A stretch of 64,000 nucleotides of DNA from Effrenium voratum. Its lineage: Eukaryota; Sar; Dinophyceae; Suessiales; Symbiodiniaceae. Shown piece after piece: positions 34,847 to 47,400 of this stretch (positions within the stretch are counted from its first letter, which is position 1; each line of letters begins with the position of its first letter). The translations under genes and the position numbers were made by a program. A model generated the notes under the pieces. It was not told the DNA's origin. It saw only the letters and a list, made by a program, of their open reading frames with translations, and searched no databases. The stretch lies in NCBI GenBank assembly GCA_963377175.1, contig CAUJNA010002791.1, positions 570,435 through 634,434 of the forward strand. The letters are read 5' to 3'.

Positions 34847-35398
34847 CTTAGCGCATGGGCACTGGGACATCTACTCTGTCAGCAGGGTTCACAGCCGGCT
34901 GATGAGAACTGTTCGGTGAAAGGACATCTTAGGATTGGTTCATCACAAATACAAAGACCCTGGCTGGCAGGGTCCCACTGATTCCGGCACACGGCCAGAA
35001 TGAGGGGCCCCTTCAAATAGTGACGTGTCAGTGTCATGTTGACATCCCCACTTGGTGTCTGCCGGGCGTCATAAGCTTGGACCCTTTGGTTAGTGCCCCA
35101 CAGAAAGCCAAAAGGACACGCACCCGTTTGTGGTTTGGGGGATCTGTTCTTGGAAACAATCAATGTAAGTTCAAGGAGGGTAGCGCATGCCACGATATGC
35201 TCTGATCCCAAAAGGAATTCAAGGTCTTTCAACAGTTCCCAATCTTAGCAAACACAAGGACCCAAACAGGAACACCAACAAGGATCGAACATACCAGGCA
35301 GTAGAGAACTTCTTCCAAATCAAACAATGTAACAAACCTCGGCGACCAGTTTTCATCACTCCTTGGCGCCCACCCCCCCCCTTGCACTTCCCCGGCGC

Positions 35399-35487
35399 CT
35401 AGGCTCTGCGCGCTCTGCAAGCCCGGCGACATTCGCCGCCGCTCGCCGCGCTCGCTGCCGCTGACGCTGCATGCGGTGCGGGCGCGC
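35399..35487 (-). CDS. Coiled-coil gene exon, most downstream found
   Basis: Acceptor GAGATACTGTAG, reads ARPHRMQRQRQRARRAAANV then AGLAERAEP; GC donor (CCTAG then GCGCCG). Phase 0 entry fits the previous exon. A basic, alanine-rich helix. Confidence 0.5.
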
Positions 35488-38400
35488 CTACAGTATCTCG
35501 TCGACCGCTCAGCAAGTGATTGTCCAAATTTTGTCCAAACCTTTGGTTGCCGCCAAACTTAAAGTGGTTGTCAACAAAAATGATGTCCAGGAGCTGGGGC
35601 ATCGAATCCTGCTGCCCCCTTCCAATTTCAGGCATGGCCGTCAGAGTTGATGCTAAGGGTCAGGCTCCTCATCGAGAAAGGCGTTGGTCTGGCACGGCAT
35701 CGAGGCCACTTGGGGCGGAATCGCTGCGTTTCCAGGGCTTGGCCCATCCCAAGGCCGACAAAATCCCTATGCAACCGGCATGCACAAAGACGCCATACCC
35801 CGTTGTCCTTTTTGCGGCAGTGGGTGGGGGTGGAAATCCTCTTCGACTGAAGGCAGTCACTTTCGCAAGATAGGCCTCGGTGGCTCCAGGTTCGATACTA
35901 AAAACAAGAAAGAACGTACAGCACTTGGCTCGTTCGGGAGCGTGCCACATCCCGTGAACACCAGTTGGACCCCGTAAATAGATCTAAGTAGTCGGCCTTC
36001 AATCGGTTTTCACGCAGAGCCATCACAGGAAAAGGTCTAAACCCACCAAACAGGACTAACCGCACCCCCTTCTAATCGCAGGCCTCTCTCAATCCAAGGA
36101 CATCCTTCTCCACTGCTTCGCGGAGCTCCCGCGTGCGGCCTGAGAGGATCGACGCACAAACGGTGCTCGAAATCGTGGTTTTGGCCTCGCACCACAACTA
36201 AAAAAATGGAGACACTTGGTTTCCGTTGAAAAGGGGTCCTCAGCTTTGGACAACCCCCGCATAGATTGTGTTTGAGCTTTTTCGAGGTGCGCGAAAGCAA
36301 GCGACTGACGGCTGACCGTGGCCTGGAAAGCCGGGCACCAGGTCATGACTCGAGAAAATCCAAACAGCTTCTACGTGGGTCCCAAATGAGGGAACCCCCG
36401 ACATGAGCGCCAAACTTGGCAGGTTCCTTGTTGGTTTCCGCTTCAGTCTTCCCCAAGGGCTGCCCCGTGCATACCATCATCCCTTTGACCATCATCCCTT
36501 TGACCATCCCCTTTGAGTTGGCCCAAACGGTGTTCAAAACCACAAAGAGATAGAAAGGCAACCCACGGGCAAACATCGAAAACATGGCCATGTGGAACCC
36601 TCACATTGGGAACCCCAGCCCAGTCCCTCCAACCCATGCTGGCGTTGAACCCTGACGTAAGGCACCCCCGCCCCTCCCGACCCCCCTCCCGCTCCCCTCC
36701 CGCTCCCCTCCCCGCCATGGCTCCCCTCCCCGCTGCCGAGGCGCTGAGCGCCTCCTTCTGCGCGCTCGCCTCACGGTGCGCTTCCCCCAGCCGCGCCCAC
36801 AGCCTGTGCAGCTCCTCGGGCAGTCGGCGGTTTCGCTCAGGGCCCAAATAGTTTGAACCAGTCACGAGGTCGTGGGGGCCTTGAAGACCAAATTAAGAAA
36901 TTATTCTACTGATGCGTACTAATTGATGTGTGCAATTATTTGGCCTCTTTGACTGATGGAAAAGGGCCTGCACCTGTCCGTTGGAAGGGATGAAACCTTG
37001 TGGAAAAGAAGGTCAACCACCCATCAACTGGTGCAGGATTTGTCCACGGTTTGCATGTCTCCATATTCAGCCATTGGTTAAACTCCCATGGAGGGGCCCA
37101 GGTCTTCGCTTCCTTCGCGATGGTTGTCCGAACTCTCAATGAGCGCATGGCCAAATATGGCCAAGTATGTGTTGCCCAAGTGTGGAATGTCTCTTTTGGT
37201 GGCCATGGTTGGCAACGAAAAAGCAAGGTTGAAGTCGGTTGAAGGGACAAGAACGACAAGAACGACAAGAACGACAAGAACGACAAGAACGACAAGAACG
37301 ACAAGAACGACAAGAACGACAAGAACGACAAGAACGACAAGAACGACAAGAACGACAAGAACGACAAGAACGACAAGAACCATTTTGCGTCACCCTTCCA
37401 AGTTGGAGGGTGGCTGATGGAAGGCTCAGACTGCTCCCACTTTGAGCCATTCTCAGACGCTCCGACTGAACCGAAGCTCTGGGAGCCAAAGCCGAGCCTG
37501 GGCTCCTTTTAGGGAGCGGTTTCCTATTGACCCGACAAGGGGTTCAAAATGGTTCGAACAAGTCCCTGGTTGCAGGATGGCCATGACTCACTGAATACTC
37601 ATCCTCGCATCCTGGTCCCAAATCCTCGTGCTGGCAACTTGTTCATCAATACGTAGATCAAACACAATCAAGCAACTGTGTCTAAGAACAGCTACATACG
37701 CTCCCACCTATTGTTTAACTTTGAAGCTTCCCGGGAGCCCCTCTAGAAAACACGACATGTTCCTCAATAAACCCCCCAATCAGCTTCCATGTTGGGACGG
37801 CAACAAGGAGCCCTTTGGCACATTCAGCTTCCGCCCATCTGAGCCCAAGCGCCTGCTCCGCGTTGGCCTCGTCCGCCCGCACCTTGGCGGCCTGCCGAAG
37901 CAGCGCCAGGGCCTTCGAGGCTTCGAGATGTGCTCGAGAAATCAACGGACCCCAAAGCGGCTTCGGACCTCTAAACGGAGGACCCATGAGGACCCTTTAT
38001 TGGAAACGGAATTCACTGGACGGGTGTGAAAGCAAGGTGAAACGGGGATGCATCTGTAGTTAACCAGGCAAAAGCCAAAAGGGACACATGTCTGTGCATA
38101 TTAATATGACTCAGCCAAACTGACCCAACACGGCACCTTTGGGGCAGAAAGACAGCGGCGGAGTTGCAGCCTGGGGGGTTCTCCAAGATGTAAAGTAAAG
38201 CCCGCAAGCCACAAGCTGCGTGTTTGCATCCTTGGCTGACTTCCTTTTGGAAGTAAGAGTTAAAGAAATCTCCCAATGCAACCTCAACCCTGCAACACAC
38301 ACACACACACACCTGCTGAGTTGACGGGCTAGAAAGGAGTGTTTTTGGCCCTAGACTGCCTAACTGAGAAGAAACCTGGCAATAAGCAGGGACCACAATG

Positions 38401-41400
38401 AAATGTTATACCTTAGAATTATAGCGGGCACCAACCATTCCCACAACTCTAGGCTTTTTTTTCCTTCCAAGGATCATGTTTTTCAAAAAAAAAAAACGCC
38501 CGAAACCCGAGGGAATTGCCGAGTTTTCGAAAGTAAACATTGAACAGACCGGGGGTTTTCACCGCTTCCCCCCGAAACAGGCGGCCGAAAGCCACTCTCG
38601 TGCGCCTGGTGCTGGTGCTCTTGACCCATGCGCCCCTGCTGGCTGGCCTCGCTGCCTCAGATCTGTCTGTTTTTCTGCTTGCGGATGGACCCTTGAAAGG
38701 AAGAAAGAGGAAGGAAGGTAGAAAGGAAAAGGAAGGAAGGGAGGGAGGAAAACAGCAGTCAGCCGGGTCCCTGAGAACATGCTCTAACGTGTCACCAATT
38801 ATGCATGGGGGATGACCACCTTTCTGAAGGTGTTCCGACATGAACAATCATAGCCAAATCCGCAAGTTTGGCATATGTCCAAAACCTCCGAGTCAGAAAG
38901 CTTTATCATGGGGCTCCTTGTACTGCTCACGTCGAATTCAGCAAACATCGAGCAACGGGCCCCTTCTGAGTCGCTCGTCCCCAATACTCCGGCGAAGAGA
39001 AACAAGGGTATCCCGGCACCAAAAACCCATCGGGCCGTTTGCCCCTTCTCTCCAGCGCCCTTGTTGCGCGCGAAAAAGTTGGCACTCGCGAACCCCCTTG
39101 CCCGCCATGGAGCTCCAAAGCTGAGCAAGCCTGTGGCGACCCAGCTCAAACTCTTGCACCTCCTGGGAAGGGCAGTGCTCGACTCAACTCGGACTCAAGC
39201 CCTTTCATGTATGAGTGTCAAAGAAAGGAGTCGCAAGCAACAGCTGGCATCAAAGGAATCTACACGAATCGTGAGCAGCTGACGCAGCGAAAGAGATAAA
39301 ATTCGCCCCCGGCTGAGGAAAACCAGGGATCCTGCGACTAGGGTCCCAGCAAACGAGCCACAGCCAACTGAAGCAGCAAAGCCGTCCATAGCCGGCAAAC
39401 CCCGACAAAACAACAACCCCAAAACCAAGCACTGAGGCCAAAATCACTCTTATCTTCATTCCACCTGGACCTGCAAAAAAAAGGAAGAACTATTGTCCAA
39501 GCCCACTGGGCCAAGCCGAGAAGCCACACGCTGCTGCAGCTCAGCATGCCCCCCGGCTGTCTGCTGGGCGCGCTCCTGGCAACTCGACGGCTGCTGGGCC
39601 TACCTTCCAAATCGATACCGAATGCTAGCCTCCAACAATGGAAGCTGACAGGCCGGAAACAACACGAGTTGTCCAACACCGTTGTCGACCTGGAGAGTTT
39701 GGGCATGACTGGAAGTAGGGTAGGTTGGACAATCCATGTCAAGGATCCTTCTGTCAATTCCACGGGCAAACAAACCAGCTGTCAGTACCTGCAAGGATCA
39801 TGTTTCATGATGCTAGTCCATACCTGTGTGCAGCGTGCCTGCAGGCTTGTGGAGACAGAGGAACGGACAAACAATTGGCACAAACGTCAATGATGAAGGG
39901 GTTCTGAGATTGAGATAAACTCAAAATATGAATCGTACAAGAAGCATAGCAAAAACATACCAAGCAATCCAAACCCATCAGGCCTTTCCCTGGCAGGGTT
40001 GCCAAACCGAGTTTACACCCAATACTAGGACAATACCTCGCTTCCACTTTTGAAGCCGATTCTCAATGGAAGCTCTGCTTGAGCAACACTGATGCCAAAG
40101 ACTCAAAGACTCTACCAAAAAGAGGTCAGGATAAAGAAAAACAAACATGAGAGGGCGTAGGTCACGGTTCAGCAGTCTTTCCCTCGATGAGTTTGCCACC
40201 AGACCAAGCAATGATGGGCAGCGTCAACGATCCTGATGGGCAGTGCAACTTGCACCTGCGCATGGTGAAAAACTGACCTCAGGCACCGTCAGTGGCTTCA
40301 AAGCATCATTCCCGTCGGAGTTGTGGAATACTAAACATCTATCTGCTCCCTCCTGCAACTTCCGCGCACGCTCCTCCAGCTGCGGCACCTGCATGGCTCT
40401 CGGAACAGTAGGTCAGCAAGGAATGCGCCATGCTAAAGACGCATGATTGGAAGATATGCTGTCATGTATACATGTATGTGCCTTTGTTGTTTATACAAAC
40501 TAAAGGCTTGCGTTCATTTAATAAACACGAAAATGGAATAGGAATCGTTGTCGCTAGCTGAAGAGAGGGTCGAAGGCCATTCCGATCAAGTGATCAGGTG
40601 CTTTGAAAGTGGCATGTACGATGGCAGGGAGCCTCTCTGCGATCAAAGCCAGCCGAGAGGCGTGTGGGAACATGTGTGGGCGTGGGACAAGAGAGTAAAC
40701 ATGAACACAATTGGGTGCGTGGGATACACACAGGAAACGTGTGGAGACCATGCCCACCACGCGCCGACACAGGAGACACATCGGAAACTCATGGAAGACG
40801 AGAATCGAGAAACAACGAAAGGTTGGAAGCGGGATTTCAACTATCTATATATATATATATGTCTACCTGTTTGTTGGTTTCAATTTTGGTGAAAACGGAT
40901 TCTAAAGGGGGTCTCTTTTTCTAGGATCGTGGTTTCAATTTTCTATTAAAAAAATAAGTGGAGTTTAGTAAGGAACAAATCCTACTATCGATTTCTAGTT
41001 TAAAGAGAAACTAAATAGGATTTCCTTCGAATTGGACATTGGAATTGAAACCGTGTTCTAGTTGGATTTTTGATCAAACATTAAATAATCTTTAATAAGG
41101 ACATAGTTCGAGTAGAGTGGCTAGTTTTAACGAGAATCTAAGTACTCTTGTGTTACAAGATATGCTTAATTGGAGTTTTATTTTTTCAATTTCAACTTTG
41201 AAGCGGGTCTCTGTTTCTAGGATTGAATTTGCCAAGTCTCTATTGGAGTTCAGATAGAAATCAACAGTGAATCATCCTAGTATACATTTTTAGCTTTTCT
41301 ATGATGTAAATAGGATGTCCCCTTGGAAGAATATGTTTAATTGTGATTCTTGCTTGAAATTGGATTTGAAAGAGGACTTCCTTTCCCAGGATGTTGTTTG

Positions 41401-44400
41401 CAGTTTCCAAGTAGAATCTAAATGGATTTCAATAAGGCCCCCTTTTTTGCTGCTTTCCCCAAAGCATAAACAATGGCATAAAACACCGCAAATACCTCAC
41501 CAAAACAAGTGTGAAACGTTCAATTATGTTGTCTGATCAAAATTTAAGCACCATTTACTAATGCCATAATTCTAGTGGAGTGTCTGGTTTTAATGATACT
41601 TTAGACAGGCTTGTTTTAAAAGAAGGGTTGTAATTGGATTTAGTACAAATCATCCTTGAACAGGAAGAAAACATACATCGATTCTGGTTAAACTGGAACA
41701 TCCTGCTGGAGTATGGCCTTATTAAGCTCAAAAGAAGAAAAGGAGACTGCCTTCAAAATATATTTTGACATGAACATTCCAATTAAAATAGCCTTTGAAC
41801 AGGATATCCTATTTAAATTACGTGTTCAGAATTCACAGGTATTTACAGTGCTTTCTGTCGGTTTTGGGGAAGGCAGCTACAAAAGCTGCATGTCCAAAGA
41901 CAATCTGCATGATTCAGGTTTCAAACGTTTCCAGCGAATCTTGAATCCAGGCCCGAATGACATTCTAGTCGGCTTGGATCTACCTCTGTCCTATTTCTCA
42001 AGCTGAGGTTTGGTCAGAAGATGCCAAACACAACAACAACGAAGAGAATCAGGGCCCCACACTGTTTAAACCATTTAAACCCTTTCTGAGAGTCAGGACC
42101 CCAAAACCGTTTAAACCGCTTAAGCCGTTAAAACCCTTTCTCCGAGGAAAGACCCCCCCCCTTCCCAGAGTTCTGACCAACGCCGTTTAAAACGTTTAAA
42201 CCGGTTAAGCCCTCTCTCTCCAAGGAAAGGCCCCCCCCCCCCAACGTTCCACCTGAGAGAGGGTTCAAACGGTTTTGGGCCCAGACCTTTCCTCTGAGAG
42301 AAAGTTTAAACGGTTTAAACGGTTTTGGGCCCAGACCTTTCCTCTGAGAAAGGGTTCAAACGGTTCAACCGGTTGAGTTGGAGAGTCTTCTTCCTTTTGC
42401 AGAGTCAGATGCAGTGGAGTGGGCATCACAGATAAAGACAGACAAAAAGGTCGACATTTGGGGGGGGGGGGGGTTTCGAGTGGTGTCCTCTGGCTGGTCA
42501 CGGACACAAAATGAAAACTGTGTGTTTTTGATTCGAAAAGTCGAAAAGTGAAAAGTCGAAAAGTCTCAAAAAACACTCGAAAAGTCGAAAAGTCCCCAGA
42601 AATTCGAAAAGTCGAAAAGTCGAAAAGTTTTTGACTTTTTGACTTTTTGCGAAAAGTTTCGTGGGCCTGTGGAGCCTGCAACGGGCAAGGTCTCACATCT
42701 TCACCCTTCCTTCCAGACCCGGCCTTGTAGGGCACGGAATAGGCCTTTCCGAGCCCCACAAAAAGACATACCAAACCCAAACATGAATATCATATAGTTT
42801 GCCTTGTGGAGATTTCAAACAATGCATGCGCGCCACATGGAAGGGAGGTGCCCGTGGAGCTTGTAATGGGCAGGGTCTCACTTCTGCACCGCCCCTCTTG
42901 GTCGGCTTCAAAAGGAAAACGAGAAACCTAGCTTCCGTTTGCTTAAGCCCCCGGCAAAACTGAAAATACTCCCAGTAGTGATAGATTCCCTTCAAAACCA
43001 GCCAGGGAAATGAAAAGTATACTTAAGCAAATGGAAGCCAAGACAAAAGGGGATTCAAGCCTCACTTCCTGAGCTCCTGAGCGGATTGGTCAGAACAAAT
43101 CTACCGCTTGAATGATCTGTCCAAAAAAGTGTCAAGTCCATAAACAGGGAAAGTGACACTTTGGTTTTCTTCCAGTTACCCTTCCCAGAGGGTCCAAGTA
43201 CCTCATGAGTGTGACACTCGTACCGTTCTGCAACCACTCGGAAGCAGCCCTGCGCGGCGATGAGCAGCCGGCTGGAGGCGGAGCCCCTTCTTCGTACTTG
43301 ACACGTTCGCCTGCGGGCATTTTGCCGGCACCCTCAGTGAGCACAAATGGCGGCAAGCGCAAGCCTTGAGAACCTCAGCGACCGCAGGCGTGCAAGCTCA
43401 ACAGAGAACTCCGCGTTCTGCGCATTTTTGGCAGCTGCTTCCGCAATGAACTTCTTCAGCTCTGCTATGCAGCTAGACAGTCCCCTGAGCTTGGCCGGGC
43501 CGGGGCACGAGGGCAACAGGTCGCACAAGCTCTGGCTGCACATGAATCGCCTTGCTCACCAGAGGCAAAACAGCGCGCCAGCAGCCACCGCCATCCGGAT
43601 GCAAGGCGCAGCGCCGTCGCCCGTCTACAGGCCTTCGCCTGAACTCAACAGCCTCAACTGAAGCAGCTCGTCTTTTTTTGGCCACAGACCAAATGCAGCC
43701 AAACTGTCCCTCTTAGAGGGCCACTCGACAAAGTCCCCTGGCTGCAGTGACAGCGCAGGACTCACAGCAGCGACGCTTGCTTGGACGCTGAGCAGTGTGG
43801 ATGAGGGGAAGAGAGCTCCAAATCTCCCGAGCATTTCCTTTGCTCCGCAATTTTTTCCGCGATGGCGGCGTACAGCAGGTCTTCGGGCACATTGAGTGCT
43901 TGGCCGTGGGAGTCTGAAACAGTAGCTGGTCTGGATCTCTTCCGCTTCCTCCGCGTTGGACCGCAAGCAGCTGCTATTGGGCAAGCATGATGCGCAGCAT
44001 CGCGCAGGCTCTCAACGTGCTGTCCGCACTCAGCGCACTCCCACTTGTTCTCTGCCTGATGCCTTCGCATCTTTCTAGCTTGGGCTATCAGCGCCTCTCC
44101 TTGGTGGCAGTGCGCCTGATGCGCGTCCTGATGCGCACGCAGGTCTCGCTTCCAGTTGGGGTGGCTGTGTCAACACTGAAGAGCCACCCCTCTTCTCGGC
44201 CGAAGCAGGAGCTAGATGGCAAGGCCCAGCAGGGCATCCTCGCTCGACGCAGAGCATCGGCGCATTTGACGCGGCAAAATTCCCGGCGCGGCGAAACTGT
44301 GGCCGCAGTCTCGCGCAAACAGCAACCCTTGTGACGTGAACATGCCAGTGTGGGCTAAGCCGCACTCCCTTTGAGCCAAGACGCAGCAGCACGGAGCCAA

Positions 44401-47400
44401 AGCGGTGTGAGCAGTCTCCTGCTGCAGTCAACACACGCAGCATATATCACGCGCCGCCGTGAAGCACGGCAGTCAAGCACGACCCCACAAGCGCTCGCCA
44501 AGCCTATTTTCCCCAGCGCAGCACGAATCTTCGTGACCGCCCCGCAACGTAATAATTAGCTCAGAATGCGTTGCACTCAGCCGCGGCGTGAGACCGCGCG
44601 ATCCGCTTGGCAGGCGGCTCCTAAACTCTAGGACACTCACGGTACAGCTTGAGAGCAGCGTCACTGACGCGGAGCTTTGTAAGCCACGTGTCAGCATCCC
44701 TGGTCCAGCAAAGCCTGATGACTTTGTCGTCTGCCGCTGCCTTAGCCGCCTTCTGGCTCACGACATGACGCAGCAAAGTCTTCCACCCCTCGGCGGTCCC
44801 GTGGTCATTGAGCACCTTGCTTCCCCCGTAGCGCAGCAGTCCTGCCCAGGCCCGCCCAAATCCACAACTTGCCGTGCCCTACAAACCCGCACAAACCCTA
44901 CGTCTATCTAAACGCAGAACTAGGCTCTTACTCAGCATCTTCAGCTCAAGGCCTTGTTGTCGCTTCCTGCCACGACTGAAGTGCAGCTGGCGGAAGTTGT
45001 GCCACGCCCTGTTGATCTTGAAGGGCATGCCCAAAATGGTGGCCTTCTCAAGCAGCGTCTCCTCCCCCTCCGCTTCACTGGCCAAGCCGTCGAAGAGGCG
45101 CCTAGCTGCGAAGTCAATGGGGTCGAGGTCTGGGATGAGCTCAGGCTCTGGCTGCGACGCAGTCTCTGACGCCTTTTTGTCCACCAGGATCTTTTGCTCA
45201 ATCAGCCGCTCAGCCAGCAACTGGTTCGTGGAGCACATCTCCATTTTTGGAATTGCGGCAAGGCTGTCCAAAATCCTGACGTGGCTATCAGTTGGAACCT
45301 TGTCTCCGGCTGCGTTGGCTGTCGCCATTGCCCCAAACGCTTTTCCTGCGTGCTTCGTCACCATTGAGCTACCCGGCGCTTGCCTGCCTTGTCACAAGCT
45401 TGGCCAGAGCCATCCAGCACACCTGCCAGCACCAAAGTTGCTGGGGCGCTCCGCTGCATGCGTCTCAATTTCCATCTCGCTGCCCTGGCCCTGACCGCCC
45501 CCCTCTGCCTTGGCGCGCTTGCTGCGCGGCAGCCGCAACTGAATGCGTCGCTTGCTTGGCTGCTGAGCCTCACCTCCTTCTGGTAAGGCTAGCCCGCCAG
45601 CCATCTCCGGCTGATCAGCGCCCGGGCTTGCGGAAGCGTGCTGCGCGCGGAGGATCTCCCGCAGCACACTGACCAGCAGCTGGTTGGACGCGTTACGGGG
45701 CACCAGCTTCTCCTCAAAGGCCGTGGTCTGCACCTGCGCAATCGTTCGAGTCCGACCCCATCTCCCGCACGTATGTTGGCAGCTGCGCGCCCAGCAAATC
45801 CCAAACCACAGGCTTCAAGCAAGCATTCTGCTGCCCAGTTCGCTTTCCAAAAGCGTCTGTACCATCGAGGAGTTCTATGAGGTCACTCTCCTGCAGCATC
45901 TTCTCCCTCCTCTTGTTGGTCACCTTCTCCAGCTCGCCGTTGATGATCTGGAGCGGACCGCTGTTCTCTAGCAACTCCTCCATGATACCCGTGACGGTGA
46001 GTGATCCTCCCATGGGTTAGGCCGTGCTAGGCTTTAGTTTTAGCGAAGCGCTAAGACCACACTCGAAAAAACCGGAGGATGGCGCAGCGGGTGCACGAGC
46101 GCAAGACTTGCCCTCCCACAAAGAACGTCCCCCGCCCCTGCCCATTCACCGTGCCCCAACGCCTGTCCTTGCAACAGGGCACGCGTGGCAGGCTTGTCTT
46201 CACCACCCAGCTTGCCGAGCCAGTCCAGCACTAGTCGCTTCAAGTTGTCCTTGCCCGCTGCTGACTCTCCTGCCACAACAAGAGGCAAGTTTGAAGCTGC
46301 CACGTTCCAGTCACTTTCAGTTCCTTCCAGGGGGGGGTTCCGAAGGCCACCTGTGGGGCCGTTCCAATAATAAGCACACTGGCCCTGGAAAAGCGCTGAA
46401 AACCACATGCCCATCACGAGGCAAGCCGTTCCCGACTGAAACACGGCCAGCAGCTTCTGCGATGATGAACGGGCAAGCAGAGCGAAGGGACGTGTCTGCC
46501 TGTGCGTTGACTGGGTCCGGGACCAAGGTTTCAAGCAAGTCGGAGAAGAAACCCAAGCAGTGCGAAGTGACGAATGATCGCAAGCTGACATTGTCTTGCC
46601 TCCGGTTGGATCCAATGGCTTGGTATACCTCTTTGACATCGTACACTAACTTGGCCCAAGCGTTGTGAAATCGAAATCAAAGTCAGCGTGGAATGCCATC
46701 TTCCACGCCTGCTCGCGTGCACCCTGACACGGGACCGTAGCCGAGGAGACCTTGTCTTTCAATGCGGCATACTCTCGAATGGCATCAACCTCCAAAGCAT
46801 CCAAAACATTCAAGTAGTCCGGCGCCTCAGCTTGAGTTGCAAGCAGGTCCTCTCTTTCAGCGGCGACAAGGGCAAAGCCTTCGCTCCCGCTCGGGGGCGG
46901 CGGTGTCTCCTCCCCTGCGAGGCAGAGCGGAGACGGAGCCACGTCACGCGCAGGGCTGCCCATGGCGACTTTGATCGAGCGCAGCGCTGCTGCAGTTTGT
47001 TGCTTTGACGGGCTAAGCCGCGCCCCTGCTGGAGCCAAGAAGTGCTGCAAAGGGCCTTGCGCAAGGCAGTCAGCTGTGGCAATGGTCGCAAAAGAAAATT
47101 CACTCACAATCCTGGCGTGCATGCATTGATTGAAATCTCCACAAGGCAAACTATATGATGTTCATGTTTGGTATTTCTTTTTGTGGGGCTCGGAAAGGCC
47201 TATTCCGTGCCCTACAAGGGTCTGGCAGGAAGGGTGAAGATGTGAGACCTTGCCCGTTGCAGGCTCCACAGGCCCACGAAACTTTTCGCAAAAAGTCAAA
47301 AAGTCAAAATGCAAAACCGGCTACAAGTGCGGCGCTTGAGGCAAACACGTCTGCCAACTAGCATCAAGTCCGGATCCCGCGACCTTTCTGGAAAGCATCA

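Larger units (their letters stand above)
42628..47309. mobile_element. Inverted-repeat element, copy A
   Basis: A 4.7-kb unit bounded by terminal inverted repeats of about 200 bp (42628-42838 and 47108-47309). Between them a minus-strand coding region fills most of the length. Structure suggests a DNA transposon or a viral-type integrant, but I recognise no DDE transposase, integrase or polymerase. No target-site duplication could be assigned because the ends run into GAAAAGTC repeats. A second copy lies at 52452-56974. Confidence 0.65.

Noticed and set aside
37078..37489. Leu-Val, Arg-Gln-Glu and Arg-Ser-Cys repeat proteins on both strands
   Set aside because: The 9-bp unit is divisible by three and contains no stop in any frame, so all six frames are open.
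38238..38289. Possible minus exon VEVALGDFFNSYFQKEVSQ after a TGTTGCAG acceptor
   Set aside because: Attractive sequence, but two frames are open and neither phase fits the coiled-coil exons around it.
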